A stretch of 64,000 nt of DNA from contig CM059584.1 of NCBI GenBank assembly GCA_030407085.1, positions 130,237,501 through 130,301,500 on the forward strand. Reading direction: 5' to 3'. A program made the translations under genes and the position numbers. This stretch comes from Trichopria drosophilae. Its lineage: Eukaryota > Arthropoda > Insecta > Hymenoptera > Diapriidae. The notes under the pieces are model-generated. The model did no database searches and was not told where the DNA came from. It saw only the letters and a program-made list of their open reading frames with translations. Shown here in pieces: positions 38,101 to 50,815 of the stretch (positions within the stretch are counted from its first letter, which is position 1; the number at the start of each line of letters is the position of its first letter).

Positions 38101-39447
38101 CATTAATAACTAGTAAATTTATCTCTCACATGAAAAATTAAAAAGTATTAAACTACACAAAATTCGATGTACATAGACCATGGTAGAAATTTGTCTAGTT
38201 TATTGTTACACTGCCCAGTTTCCCAATACCTTTAACATGTAAAATAAGTAAAATGACCAAAAACTGGTCAGAAACTACATTCATTTTCTACCAGGGGAAT
38301 TATTCGATTAAGGAAAATATAGTACTTATGTCTATAAATACACAAATAACATCTAAAATAAGCAAAAATCAATGAATAATATGCGCGTGACGTTTCGTTC
38401 AGTGCTTTAATTTTAGAACTCAATTCATGGAGATTTCTAGAGGCGATATATCTCATCCATTCTGAACTGAATAGTATTAAATAAGGATCAATCAGAAAAT
38501 GATGACGCAAAACAAATAATTTCTTAAAATTTACTTAAAAAAATAAATAGTTTTTATTACAATATTGCACATTTTACATTAAATTATTAAATACAGTGGA
38601 TCACAAAATGTGAGAAAATCAGTGAATAACTGTTTCGTTAGACAGTTGCATAACCAAAATTCAAAAGACACTTTTAATAGCTGTTTAAAATATCTTAAAA
38701 ATCATAAGATGTCTTACGTAATGCTCGGAATGAGCTCTTAAATTGATCTTTAAGGATAATTAAGGGTCTGATTTAAAATCGCTGTATGATTACTCAAATA
38801 TTAAGGACCTAGAAAAAAGGTTGTATTAAAGAGCTTTCTTCTCTTATTTTAAAATAAACAATTTATTGAAAATTAAATTCCTTTTAATAATAGAGTTTAT
38901 TTTTTATCTTTAACTACTGCAATTAATCAATATTTTTAAAATTGGTTTATTTTGAGAACATTTTAAGAGATCTTTGGGATATATTTGGGAGGAGCTCAGA
39001 AAGAGCTCCCTAAGCGGTATGTGCTATATGGCACTATCTGCTACAGTGATAGTGATGAATATTTTAATATCATCACATTGACTATATTTTGTATGACATA
39101 TTCATTTTTATTGAATGTCTCTGCAATTGTATAGACATTATTTCGAATATTCTTTCATTTAAAACATACATTTTTTTAATAAACCAAAGTATTGTAAAAT
39201 AGTATTGTAATAAACGTAATCAATTAAACTTATTCTTAAAATATGTTGCAAACGGTGGCAAAGGTATTTCTGTGTTTTTGGAAAACTCTAGAAACTGTTC
39301 AGCCTTCGTTTGTCCAAACGATTCGGGCTCTTAAACAGAAACTCTTTTTTTATTACAAATAGGTATTTAAATATAACAGTAATATCAACAAAAAAAACAC
39401 ATAAATTACTGTTCTCATTTTTTTTTGTGTCGGAAAAAAATGTTTGC
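35131..39447. other. AT-rich non-coding DNA, no gene seen
   Basis: No supported gene. A TAT/GTT trinucleotide microsatellite lies at 36630-36690 and small hairpins at 38991-39009 (GGAGCTC/GAGCTCC). CpG-rich bits at 35580-35640 and 36960-37010 are too short to interpret. Confidence 0.5.
36626..36690. repeat. Degenerate trinucleotide microsatellite
   Basis: Alternating TTA, TTG and ATT triplets (ACTGTTATTGTTATTATTAC, then TTGTTGTTATTGTTGTTGATG) make a low-complexity tract. Confidence 0.7.
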
Positions 39448-39980
39448 GATTTGGCAAAACGCAGATTAAAGTGCTATTCGTCAGCTTTAAAGTGTATTTT
39501 TACTCATTCCAATACGATTTTTTTCCATTGAGTTATTGAGATTTTTGTCAATATGATTTCCATACATTTAGTAAATATGTGTAATTGTATGAAAATAACT
39601 CACAAATAGAGGTCAATCTTATGCTCATAATTGTTCTATCACTGCAAGAATATGAGAAATCCCAAAAATAAAAGTACAAAAGAAAAGTTTTTGTGTTGGA
39701 ACAACATTTTTGCTCGCTATGTCAGAAAAACAGATTAAAATGCATTCTTCAGAAACCGGAGTCTACTTTTCTTAATGTTTTTGATGTGATGAATTCAAAT
39801 CTGGTTGCAGAATCGAGATTTTAAGATATTCTACCCCAAAAGTGCAAAAAACCAAAATCATAACCGTGCCGAAACCAAAATGTCGATAACTCGATGAAAA
39901 AAAATCGAAACGGAATTACTAAAAAAGGAATTTAAAGCTTGTGAATAGCACATTAATCTGCATTTTGCCAAATTGATAAT
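39448..39980. repeat. Inverted repeat pair of ~45 bp
   Basis: 39448-39495 (ATTTGGCAAAACGCAGATTA then AAGTGCTATTC) and 39933-39980 (GAATAGCACATTAATCTGCA then TTTTGCCAAAT) are inverted copies around about 440 bases of non-coding DNA. A partial third copy ('ACAGATTAAAATGCATTC') is at 39729. Probably a decayed foldback element. Confidence 0.55.
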
Positions 39981-41869
39981 AAAATTCGGTTCCGCATTGA
40001 GATATCTCAGAATCTTCTGGTAGAACAATTCTGGGGATGGATTGGGTTTTTAAAACCATCAAAAAAGTATAGTCCTGTTTCTGGATATGGAGATCGGCCT
40101 TACTTTGGTGGACTGTCTTATTTACAATGATGAAATATAATTTTTGTTAACATTTTTGTTATACATATCTTTCATACAATGGATAATATCAATTTCGATT
40201 TTTACTAAAAATTACATTCGGTTGCTAATTTTTTTTTAGTTTTGCGGCATCAGACAAATTATACCTTTAACCGCTAGAAAAGTGAAAATCGATACGATTG
40301 TTTGGTACAATGATTCTTCATTTTATAGAATTTAGAGAGTGCAGTGAATGAATTGTGTAATATTAAGGTTTGCTAACCTTGTCGATCTATATCTCAGTGA
40401 ATTTGTTTTCTAAAATTATGCAACGACGTAACAAAATGTTTTCATAATATTATCACTATAATATTGAAAAAATGCAATTAACATGTTATCTGATCATAGT
40501 TCACTTTATGTAATACATTGTAAAATAATTACTCATATTAGTGTATTAATATTATTATTCAGTTTTAATAATCTTTGCAATGTACATTCGTCATTACGAT
40601 AATTAGAGATTCAGTACCAGTTTTATTGATGAAAGTTCCGTCAATTTTATATTTTTTGTAATATAAATAAGTCCGACATTTGGTCGCAGCTTTCAGCGCT
40701 GTTTGTTCCAATCGCTGTTAAAAAATTACAATATGCCAAGATGAATTATTTTTCTGCTCTTCGTTCAAATCCCGCGATTAGAATGAACTGGCGATTGGAA
40801 TGAAAAAAGTTGTGATCATTTTTTCGACAAAATGCCATTTTTTAAAATATTTCTTGGCGCTTTCAACATTGCAAAGGAAAATACTGATTTTTGCGATAGG
40901 TTCTAATCGCGTTTTTTTGTTCAGCCACATCTTCTTACGTCAAATTTATTTCAAGAAACAAAATAGTGGCATCAAGATGGCATCTGCGTTGTAATTTTGT
41001 ATTTTCTCGCAAAAATATCGATTATTTGACGAAATATCTACATAAATGTTTGATTATTATGAAATTTTTTTCTGTTCTATCACTAAATTTCAGACATCTG
41101 ACGTAAAATTAGCTGAACTTTCAGAATCCGTTATTAGACATTTTCCAAAAACGCAACCGTAAATACATGATTTTTTCCCAGAAAAACTTTTACACTAAAA
41201 TTATTTCGGAATTCTTATTTAAAATAAAGAAAATTGAGTGTTTAAGACTTGAACCAGGAAATGTGAATACGAAAAAATCGCGGAAAAGTTCAGTTATTTT
41301 TTATTTGAAAATGATAAACTTTCGAAACAAATATTACCCAATAAAAAGGGATCCAGAATGGGTCAAAGAGTACACTCAGATTTTTGTTTGAATCAATTGT
41401 TATATGGATTTTCGCTTACCAAAACATTCCCTAATTAAATCATGCAGGTTACTTTTGTTGAAATTATAATTAAAATTATAATTAAAATTATTTCTTAGTT
41501 TCACAGCCGCACGGAAAAAAGTTACTAAGTAGAAAGATGTGGCATACCGAATTTCTATTCTTTGACACTACTATTTAACTGGCTGGTTTTAATATTTAAA
41601 TAGAAAAACCAATTATAAAAAGTTACTTGTGCCAACTGTTACTACTTCAGTAGTAGCCTTTATCCGTGCATATAACCAGATCAGGACTCGAAAGGAGTCA
41701 TATCGAAATTTCTATGTAGAATATCTTGACATTCAGAGAACTGAACATGCCAATTCAATCAAGATTCTAAAGAAGTGTACTTTCTTCTCTGTACGAATCG
41801 ACAAAACAAAGACTAACCGCGCCAAGTAGATGAAAACGATAATGGACAAAAAAATCTCGTATCGTTGCA
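39981..41869. other. AT-rich non-coding DNA
   Basis: No gene supported. A small tandem repeat AATTATAATTAAA occurs at 41461-41489. The frame at 41629-41829 has no recognisable feature. Confidence 0.45.
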
Positions 41870-42308
41870 ACGAGTAATTCATAAAGATCAGCTAAAAGCC
41901 TCTTAGGAAACTTTCCTCCTAAGTTGTCACCGTAATTTCGAGAGCAGAGTCAAACAGATTCGCATTCTAGCACAAGTACCAGGGTGTAATTTACCCATTC
42001 CTATTTTACCCGTTGCTGTTTTCCCTATTTCCTCGATTCGGCTTGGGCCAAATCCGCAGTTTCTCAAAAGACCTCACTGTGCACGTATCGTTTATATGTA
42101 TATGGAGCGTGGAAAATGCATCCGCGAGTTAATAGCGAGCTTTATCGAGTTCCCCGCCACGTAAATGAGTAGGTGCACGTCCAGCGGTATTCTTTTGATT
42201 ATCGCTTGGCTATAATAACCTAACTGTTATTTGAATACACGCGCGAATGAGCTACTTAACGGTTGGCTTAGTGTGCGTACTGTTTGATCTTCATTTTTAC
42301 TGGTAAGT
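41870..42308. promoter_or_regulatory. Unique CpG-richer segment, possible regulatory DNA
   Basis: Higher-complexity sequence than the flanks with many CpGs and repeated 'TTTACCC' or 'TTACCCGTT' strings at 41990-42015. No long open frame or splice pair. It adjoins the duplicated segment at 42309-42448. Confidence 0.25.
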
Positions 42309-42448
42309 ACGCACCTTTCGTATACGCACATTAATATTCCGGACGTTTCGATAAACGTTGTCATTTTTTTCATGCCCGTGATTTCCGCCCTGTGTTTGCC
42401 TACCGGACGAGCATACGATGTTGGCAGATTTGTTTTATGAAAGTTCAC
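42309..42448 (+). repeat. Duplicated CpG-rich segment, copy 1 (paralogue of 48441-48566)
   Basis: The order of blocks CATTAATATTC, GACGTT--GATAAACG-TGTC, TTTCCG, ATACGATG and GCA-ATTTGTTTTA-GAAAGTT is shared with 48441-48566 in the same orientation. The match is diverged but co-linear over about 130 bases. Either an old local duplication of a regulatory segment or two copies of an unknown repeat. Confidence 0.5.
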
Positions 42449-45400
42449 CTGTATTCCTTCCAATGTGATGAAATACTTTTTCTGTACAGAAACAACTCTT
42501 AAAGTTACAAATGTAATTTCATTAATTTTAACTAATGTACAACGCACGAGTTTCTCTTTCTCTGAGTGTGGCTTAAAGAACAAAACAATTTGAATTCCTT
42601 TGCAACTGTGAACTCTATTCCTTCCTATTTTATAATATGAACAATTTTTAATAATTCACTGGTACATTACAGTGACTAAATGTACTTTTTACCGCTAAAC
42701 AGTTTTCTGCGTTTGCAGAGCATTACATCTTTCATTGAATTTGGTGTTTCAGGGCAAAATAAAAAATTTTGTAATTTAAGTCCATAGATTTTGTGCACTT
42801 TTTGTTGGATATAGTCAGCACTCCTGCAACTTTATTGATACGAAAAAAAAACTAACCACACAAAATTTTGTAGTTTTTATTGCACCATAATGTTTTTATG
42901 CAATTTAAATGCTATTTTGACCACATGGATCTAAAGAGCACATTCAGAAATGATAGGGTTGATCACTTTTGAGTCAATATTAATCTTATTTCCGGTTGAA
43001 AATGAAGATCGGAAATCAACTAAAAAATGAGCATCTCCCGGACTTAGTTTGTTAACAAGAGGAACATTTTAGCGTATTTTACCCTTCTTATGAGTTGATG
43101 GATTTTATTGATGCACGCACAAAAATTTTTCAGAGATTATAAATATATTTTTAAATATCATGAAGCTGCGAATCGATTTAACTTTACTCTGGTAGAAAAT
43201 CTGAACAGTTTTTATGGGCACAACCCAGAAACCAGCCAATTTTACTGCACAAAACTTGCTTCCTAAACTTCTAGCAAGAAATTGGTTGACAAATTGCTAG
43301 TTAATGCCCATTTTAAGCCAGACTAGCATCAACCTATCTAGATTTTGCCCAGTTTAACTGTCTGAAAAATATAGTCTTCATTTACCATATTTATGACTTA
43401 TTTATGGAGTTGTGGGAACGTTTTATTCATTTTTTGTACAGTTATTGTCCGACAACAGTTTTGAAATCCTCACTTTTTGCATCCCTTAATATGTGCCGAA
43501 ACAACAAGATACGTATCGAATATTTTTCGATTTTCTACAAAACGCGTGTAAGTAAAAGTCAACCCCTCGTGACACTTGGGCTGTGAAACTGGCGAGAAAA
43601 ACATTTAGTAAATTTAATAAAATGATGAGTTGCCTAGTGGGAACTAATTATTTTATAGTTTTTATTCAAATACCTAAAAATATCTGTAATTTAGAAATTA
43701 ACGAAATATACGTTAAAAACTACTAAAGATTTAGTTCCCACCCAATTCAAGACTCCGTATCTTCTTAGTCGTTTAAATCTTGTCTAATCTCAACAGAAAA
43801 TCTAAACCCATACTGAACTGTATAGATTCATTTATTATTTTTATACTTTAAACTGTTTTGAGAAATGTTTACAGAAAAAACAGCATATCGAGAAAAGTTG
43901 TTGCTCTACTTACAAAAAGTAGTAAACACGCCCCAGCTACATTTTCCAGTTATTGTTACTATTTTAGCTTATTTGGCATTCTTATTACATCTCCATATCA
44001 CAGTAATTACTTATCTACTTGGAGTTAGGCATTTTTTTTATCACTTTGCAATTTTTTATCCCTTAATTTTCTTAGTTAATAACATATATTATTACATACA
44101 CAATTTTAATATTTATCATAAATCATAATACACTGATACATTACTACTAATAAATGATTATAAATATCTCTTCAATTCGTAAGTAACCAACAAATATGAG
44201 ATAGCCACCCACAAACAGAACTATAATTCAACTTTTAAGGAATTATCTTTAATAATACAACGAAAATTGAAACCTTTCTTTTAGAGAATGTGATAACAAA
44301 TATTTCTTGCTGAAAAAATCTTTACATTAGATGTGTATTTTCTAAAATTTGTTATTTGTAGTCGTTTGAAGACAGCCAAGTTCTGTATCACATTCTTAAT
44401 CAACGACCCGAAATTCGTAAAACCTTTTTTTGTTGCATAGGCAAGACGCATACTCTGAGATGAAGAAATGATCTTGTTTCTTGAAATAACCATTACTAAT
44501 AATATTTTCCAAATAATGTAAATGAACACAGAAATTTAGAGCTAACACATTTAAATAAGACGAAATGTTGGCGAAAGAAAAAAGATACTATTTCTATAAG
44601 CGATTAAAATCTCGTTACTAAAACTGTCTTTCTAAGAATATTTTAAAACACTTTACCAAATTTATAGTGACTTGAACCTACAACGATAATCTTGAACGTG
44701 TTTTGTGAGATATAAAGTTTAATGATTCAAGTTTCTTCTGAAAACTTTAACAGGGTTGTTAAAAGAAAGTTTCTTATTTCTCCAATCTGTACTTAAATTT
44801 TCATTTTAAGGGATTTGGCTTCTATTGTTGTACCTAATTAAATAACATTTTAATGTTCGGTATGTAGTTATTCCTTTCACAGGAATATTATAATCAATGA
44901 ACTCCTATTTGAAGTTTCATAAGGCTGATTAGTATTATTTTTAAGCTTATGTACCGTTTCTTCGGTACACATTCAATGTAAGTTTCTCAAATTCGATACA
45001 CACATAATTTTAAATATAGATTTTTACGATATGTAGACATAAAAATAGTTTTTATGTACTAAGCATACATATAAATCAATGTGAGTAACAACTATTTTTA
45101 GCAGCATATGCAAGTACTTAAAACGACCGAATGACCGATTGGATTATTTCGTTAAAACTTTATATCCTTAAATGGATATAAACCACCACATACTGCTCTT
45201 TCAATCTTTTGAATGAAAATAGTTCAAAACAGATATTTTACATATTATAAAAAAATTAAGCATTTTAATAACATCCAAAAATATTAATTCATAATTAGAA
45301 CGTTTGCTTAATAATTACTATTCACCATTATATACAACACGTTTCAAATTTTACTTATATTAATGATTTAATTCTGTATGAATTATTATAATAGTATTAT

Positions 45401-46350
45401 TATAATTATTAGAATATTATAATAGTTAAAAAAAATCCAAACATTTTTTTTGATGTTTAAATTTCGAAGAATATCAGGAATATTTTCACAAAATTTTATG
45501 CGTGATTAACTATTGCACTAAAATATATGTCTCTAAACGGGATACTTATCCAAAGCAATTGAATGAATAACGGAGTGTCATGTTTACCATTTTTATATTT
45601 TGTTTAGATCACTCTTTTGCAGATTTTTGTTCTACCAATTCATAACTCATGGACACGTGAAAAAACAATAATGTCCGACAATTCAATCGATATAAAACTG
45701 CTTTTCGAAAATGATTAAAATTAAAAAATGTCTATGCTCTTTCTGGCAGACTATTCGGTATTTTGCCGATTACATATATTTAGTTGCTTTACCCCAAAAA
45801 TACGTAAAAAATTGTCTGCCGTGAGGCTTTCCTAAGCGATTTCTTAACGACCAATAAAAATAACTGATACAATATCAAAATGTAATATTATTTTTATTTT
45901 TAGAAAAATTTGTATACAGGGGTTTTTGGTGTCGCTGTTCACGAATCTGGTGTAAAATTTCAGAAATTCAAAACTACATTTAAAAATGTTTGGGGTAGGA
46001 TCGAAAAGTACGATAAATTTTAAATTAGAAATGGTATATACAACATTTTTTGTTTATAAACTGTCAGGAATGAGAGCCGAAATGTGAAATAAAAAAACAT
46101 TAATTTGGCACTTACTGGAATAAATAAATTTGGCATGTATAGACTTACAAATGTCAGAACGTTATAAATAATAAAAAAAACTGCATGGAAGAAAATGTCT
46201 AAACATTTGTAAATAACTTGGTATTATATTTTGTAGCATGAAGTATGAATAGTCGAATGCAAAAAATCCATAAAGATATTGCAATTTTTATTTTATTGGA
46301 CTTCAATGACTCAGTGTTGATATGGACTTTTCGATCATTTTAATGGTAAT
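42449..46350. other. AT-rich non-coding DNA, no gene seen
   Basis: No supported exon, RNA or bounded element. 45925-45960 ('GGTGTCGCTGTTCACGAATC') matches the dispersed repeat consensus. AT microsatellite-like sequence is present at 45380-45430. Confidence 0.5.
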
Positions 46351-47510
46351 TACTTCGACCCAGACTAAGTCTGGACGAAGTATTGAATTTGGTCACTTCG
46401 GGCAAAAAAATTACCATATAGTTTTTCATCAAATGTCGACTTTTCAGGCCCTAAGGAACCCAAATCAACAATAAAAAAATTTGTGTCCGTGATCTTGTAC
46501 GTACGTACGTCCGTACGTCCCGTTTTTTGTCTCGCGATAACTCGCGAACGGACAAGCGTATTGACATAATTTTTTTTTAAATACGCGTCTTGGCATAGCT
46601 TAGATCTGATTAGATTTTGGGGCAGATCCACCCGTCCATTACTAAAAAAAATTAGCCCCAATTAAGTTTCTTTGTAGTTTTTTGCATTTATTTTGAAAAA
46701 TACAAATTTTATTTAAAAATGTTTCAAACAAAAAAGATAGAGCATGAAATTCTCTACAAAAAAGGTTGTATGCATTTTCTTCCTAAAGTCAACGATAATG
46801 CCATAAAAACTGGTTTAAAATGTTTATGACTATTGTCTGAAAAAGTATTGAATTTGGTCATCGCGGCAAAAAAATTACCCTATAGTTTTTCATCAAATTT
46901 CGACGTTTCGACCCCCTACCCCTCAGGGGTAGTCTTTGCCAGCTCCTCGGGCGCGGTGACCACCTACGGGCGCAAAGTTCTTTTACGCCCTTGATACGAA
47001 AATAACTATTTCGATATATCTAAAAGATGTCTTATAGATATCTATAAGATATCCGTCATAGATCTTTTCGACACTTTCAAGATATCTTTGACGAATTATA
47101 TGTATATATATTGTATATATAATATCATAATAATACAGACAGTAATTAGTAAAACACAGTAAACATGTAATATGCATCGAATAGTCTATTAGAATACAAG
47201 TGCATGAAGTAAGTGTTTTGCAACTTTTATTTATTAATACTTAGGCTGGCCTGTTGGCGGGGTCGAAGTTTTGAAAATGCTCATTTTCAATTTTCATACA
47301 TATAAGAAACACTATATTGTTGTAACACATCTATCGAAGCCACTTGGACCTAAATATGATTGGAACCCCAATTATCAATATAATTTTATAATATAATTGA
47401 AAGCTGTTAGTAAACAAACGAGTCTTAAGGAATAGCCGACTCTCCACTGGGTCGAAGTTTCTGAGCGAGCGAAGCGAGCGAGGCACCACGCCAACACTAG
47501 TTTCGGAATT
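46351..47510. mobile_element. Degenerate composite repeat region with internal direct repeat
   Basis: A unit of about 63 bases beginning AAGTATTGAATTTGGTCA occurs at 46378-46440 and 46843-46904. Between them is an ACGTACGTACGTCCGTACGT tract (46499-46518) and 'CGCGATAACTCGCGAACGG'. Also present are perfect palindromes CTACCCCTCAGGGGTAG (46916-46932) and TCTTATAGATATCTATAAGA (47030-47049), and the tract GAGCGAGCGAAGCGAGCGAG near 47463. No complete ends or coding frame were identified. The mixture looks like nested transposon debris. Confidence 0.5.
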
Positions 47511-48440
47511 AAAACAATGTTATTATTAATACATGCGTAATAAACACGGGCCATTGAAAGTTTAAAATATCAAGTAGTTAAATATTGATCGCGAAAATTA
47601 AGAAACTTATAATTATATTTTTAAAAGACTAAATAAAATAATATTTTTTGTTTGAATCGCAGAATAAATATTTTTATTCCCGTGGATTAATTAAGATCAG
47701 TATAAATCACTACTGATCACGTCTTGAAACTGGTCTGACCTGGTCCTGATCCGACCCTGCTCCCATTAAATGTTATATTCTTGACCGCCATTTCGAAATT
47801 TATATTCGTGTAGCCAAATATTCAATAAAATATAACGACAAATAATTTGCTGGAATGACCAAATAATCGCTGTAGTAGTGAAATATTTCTATTCATTAAG
47901 CCACATTCAAGACATCCACTGTCAAGCTTTTCCTAGTGCTCAATTTATTAACCCAGTATATTCAGTTTTTATTTTTAATTAAATTAATAGATAAAAAAAG
48001 CAAAACGAATATTTATAAATCGCAAGCTAAACATTTTTAATTGACATAATTCCGAAATTAAATGTATTCTTATTTCTTTATTACATTCGAATTTTCACTT
48101 TCTATACTACATATATTTTTTGTAATTAGCCTCTATCCGCCACAGTAAGTTTGATCCGATCTGACCCAGTAACGTGAAGCTATTCGTTCTCATAATTAAT
48201 AAAATCATGGTAGCTGCTCTTACTGAATTTGAAACTAGAAAAACATTTAATTCAATACTTTTTTGAAGATCTTCCTTATTAAAGTGTCAGTTAAGACAAA
48301 ACGAAATGACTAATCTTGTAATTCTACATTGATAAAGTACGCTTGCTTTCTTCGATAGTAAACGGCATATACTTTTTTATACTTTATTTAATGAAATTAA
48401 TTTCAAATTGTATATCGTAATTTCATCTGTAGATACACAG
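47511..48440. other. AT-rich non-coding DNA
   Basis: Nothing recognisable. Confidence 0.45.
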
Positions 48441-48566
48441 TGCGTGCACGCATCTCATTAATATTCGAGACGTTAAGATAAACGATGTCCTTTTTTCGTT
48501 CTTGAAGTTTCCGTTATACGATGCATTTGCACGTTTTTACCGGCACATTTGTTTTAAGAAAGTTTA
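48441..48566 (+). repeat. Duplicated CpG-rich segment, copy 2 (paralogue of 42309-42448)
   Basis: Co-linear with the copy 6.1 kb upstream (see that entry). Best-preserved blocks are CATTAATATTC at 48456 and ATTTGTTTTA-GAAAGTT at 48547-48563. Confidence 0.5.
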
Positions 48567-49675
48567 TACGATATGTTTGTTAAAAGATTAGTACTCGCTT
48601 TCGAAAACATTGGCAGCAATTTATCTGCAATATGTAGAAAATGTTCTCAGTAGGTTTGAAATGAAATTAACCAAAACAAATAGTCGAAGTTTCTAGTGAT
48701 AAATTTTATGATATTAATAACGTAAAGTTTATGAATTTTATTTTTATGAAGTAAACAGATGTTTTTCTATTTAATGTTCGTAAATACTCAATTGAATGTT
48801 GAGAAGTAAACGTACACATATTTTAAAGTAAGAAAATATTTTGTTATAATCTCAAAGATATTCGATAATTTATTTTTTAGATTTGCGTAAAGTTTAAATT
48901 TATCCGTTAAAAATTAATAAACTTTTCTTAATTTAGATTTCTCTTTAGCACACGAAAAACATTCAGCCTTGAGACATTTCTTTCGTCATGGAATTCTAAC
49001 ATTTATTTTATTTTAAATGTACACAATTTAATTTAAATAATAAAACATTTTTATTGACGAATACATATAAAAGTGTAACATATCCTAGTATTTCATTTCC
49101 ATCATCAGCAAGAGACACTACCAATCGATTCGATTTGGTGAAGGTAAACTTTTTTTTTTAATTTCTATAAAATAAGTTGTTTATTTAATTTGAAATTAAA
49201 ATTGGAAATAACAAAAAATAACTTTTTGCCAATTCCTAAAAAGTTATTAAAAAATACACATAACAATAAGTGAGGCGACAAAGTAAAATTATTTCTTAAA
49301 ATTCTAACATTGTGCCCACATATGTCCTTAGTTTTAATAGAATCGAAATGTGCTAATAGTTGAACAAAAAATCAAATCATAGATAGCTGAGACCCAGCGA
49401 CCTCGAAAAAGTAGAGAATTTCCTTTCAGTTTTTTTCAACTTTGATTTTGACATAAAATACTGTGCTGGAAGTTACGCTAAGAACGTAAGCGCAAATTAC
49501 CCCAACTAATAATTTTTCCCTATTGATAAAAACCAGATGGAAAAGACTCCATCAAAGTTATTACAATCGTATTTTTGAGCCATTGTAATAAACCAATCAG
49601 TAATTAAGTATTTTTTATAAGATGTTTTTACTCTGAGTCGATACTAGTATGATGTACTTTCAAATATCGGTGAAT
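48567..49675. other. AT-rich non-coding DNA
   Basis: No gene or element. 'GAGACCCAGCGACCTCGAAAA' at 49389 is a weak match to the dispersed repeat consensus. Confidence 0.45.
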
Positions 49676-50356
49676 TGGTCCCTGGGTAGAATTTTAGACC
49701 GGACTTTACCCGGATTTCGCTGAGTTACCCTACTTGTATTAGGGTACCTACCGGGTTTCCCACAACGGAGGTCCTATCAAAGATCCAGTACGGTCCAATA
49801 TTACCTTATTTTCATTATTACTGGAAGTAAATAATAGAAAGCTTGTTATATATTAAATGTTTTATGGTAAAGATAGAAAGGTTGCATTGTTTTAAGGTTT
49901 TGAGAGAAAACTGAGGACCTTTGAAGTGCAAAAATTCTATGCGCCCGAGTTGAACCTGGAATCTTTCGATTGACGATTAACGTTGCGAAGTGGTTACAGA
50001 GCTATCAGTGTAATCCAGCCGGATTGCATTAGTTTCATTCGGGGTTTGTACAGGCTACCTAACGGAGACCTAATGAGGCAAATCCATTTAATCGCATACA
50101 GAATCAACTAATTTTTTTTTGGTCCCTGACCGGGACATATGGTCGAGGTCTAGCCAGGTTACAGTAGTTGTATTCAGAATCAAAAGTTGCTACGTGACCT
50201 GATGACGACCTCAATAACCCGACTGGACTCCGGCGAGAATCCGATTTCTTATATTTGGGCCAAATATGGTTGATTTTTCAATGGGTAAATTCGTCTCTAA
50301 CTCCTGTGTGATTCCTGTTCTATTCGGATCAAATCGGCCTCATTCTACCCGGACCA
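49676..50356. mobile_element. Foldback element related to the one at 31.8 kb
   Basis: The left end reads TTGGTCCCTGGGTAGAATTT and the right end CATTCTACCCGGACCA, an imperfect inverted pair. CCCTGG-TA-AAT at the terminus and internal 'GATC-AATCGG' motifs link it to the 31767-33246 element. The interior contains a tRNA-like stretch on the minus strand (49941-50010) and no protein-like frame. It ends about 250 bases upstream of a gene exon. Confidence 0.55.
49941..50010 (-). pseudogene. tRNA-like degenerate sequence inside a foldback element
   Basis: On the minus strand the stretch reads 'TGATAGCTCTGTAACC' (A-box-like), then 'CGTCAATCGAAAG', then 'CCAGGTTCAACTCGGGCG' (B-box/T-arm-like, compare GGTTCRANTCC). 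Spacing is tRNA-like, but I could not fold a convincing acceptor stem, so it is at best a tRNA relic or tRNA-derived module. Confidence 0.35.
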
Positions 50357-50602
50357 CCAAGATGTATGGTTGCTGTTGATTAATTTTTTAATAAATGCTG
50401 GAGAGAAAATTTGTTCATTAGTCCTTGATAACTATTATTTTGAAAGATAGTAAAATCTTAATTTCACGATGAATATGATACACTATTATTTGAAAATTTC
50501 TGACAACTTGTTGATCTTAAGATCATTGGTGTTCTTAACAAGCCGCTTATAACCATACTACGCATAATGAATGGGAGTGTAACGAGATTTCTTCTGTTTC
50601 AG
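50357..50602. other. Non-coding DNA ending in a splice acceptor
   Basis: Intron-like sequence ending in the pyrimidine-rich acceptor TTTCTTCTGTTTCAG, which defines the next exon start at 50603. Confidence 0.5.
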
Positions 50603-50815
50603 ACTTTTCCTCAACGGCGAATGCAGAGAGGAGTGGCGTGAAAGTGCGAGGACCATTAAAAATGTAGTTCACAATTCGCTACCGACTAATAGACGAAAGG
50701 GTACCGAGAGTCGCCGACAGAAGCACAATCATGATCTTGACTATGGGAGCGTGAAGAACATGCGTTGTTCCAACAAGCCCGAGAATTGCGGTGCTCGAAC
50801 GGTGCAAGCGCTGCT
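50603..50815 (+). other. Internal exon of the 50-54 kb gene (leader or N-terminal coding)
   Basis: A 213-base exon lies between TTTCTTCTGTTTCAG (AG at 50601-50602) and the donor GTGAGT at 50816. One frame is open throughout (71 codons, beginning LFLNGECREEWRE), which argues for coding. Its first ATG gives MRCSNKPENCGA. Spliced to the acceptor at 51568-51569, that frame continues about 40 codons into the next exon but then stops at TGA 51691-51693. It is therefore not in frame with the large downstream ORF. It may be 5' leader carrying an upstream ORF, belong to an isoform with another acceptor, or reflect a one-base assembly error. Base composition is clearly gene-like against the AT-rich flanks. 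Confidence 0.6.

Noticed and set aside
46365..46661. 98-codon minus frame
   Set aside because: Covers the repeated unit and the ACGT tract; it is repeat sequence translated, with no family signature.
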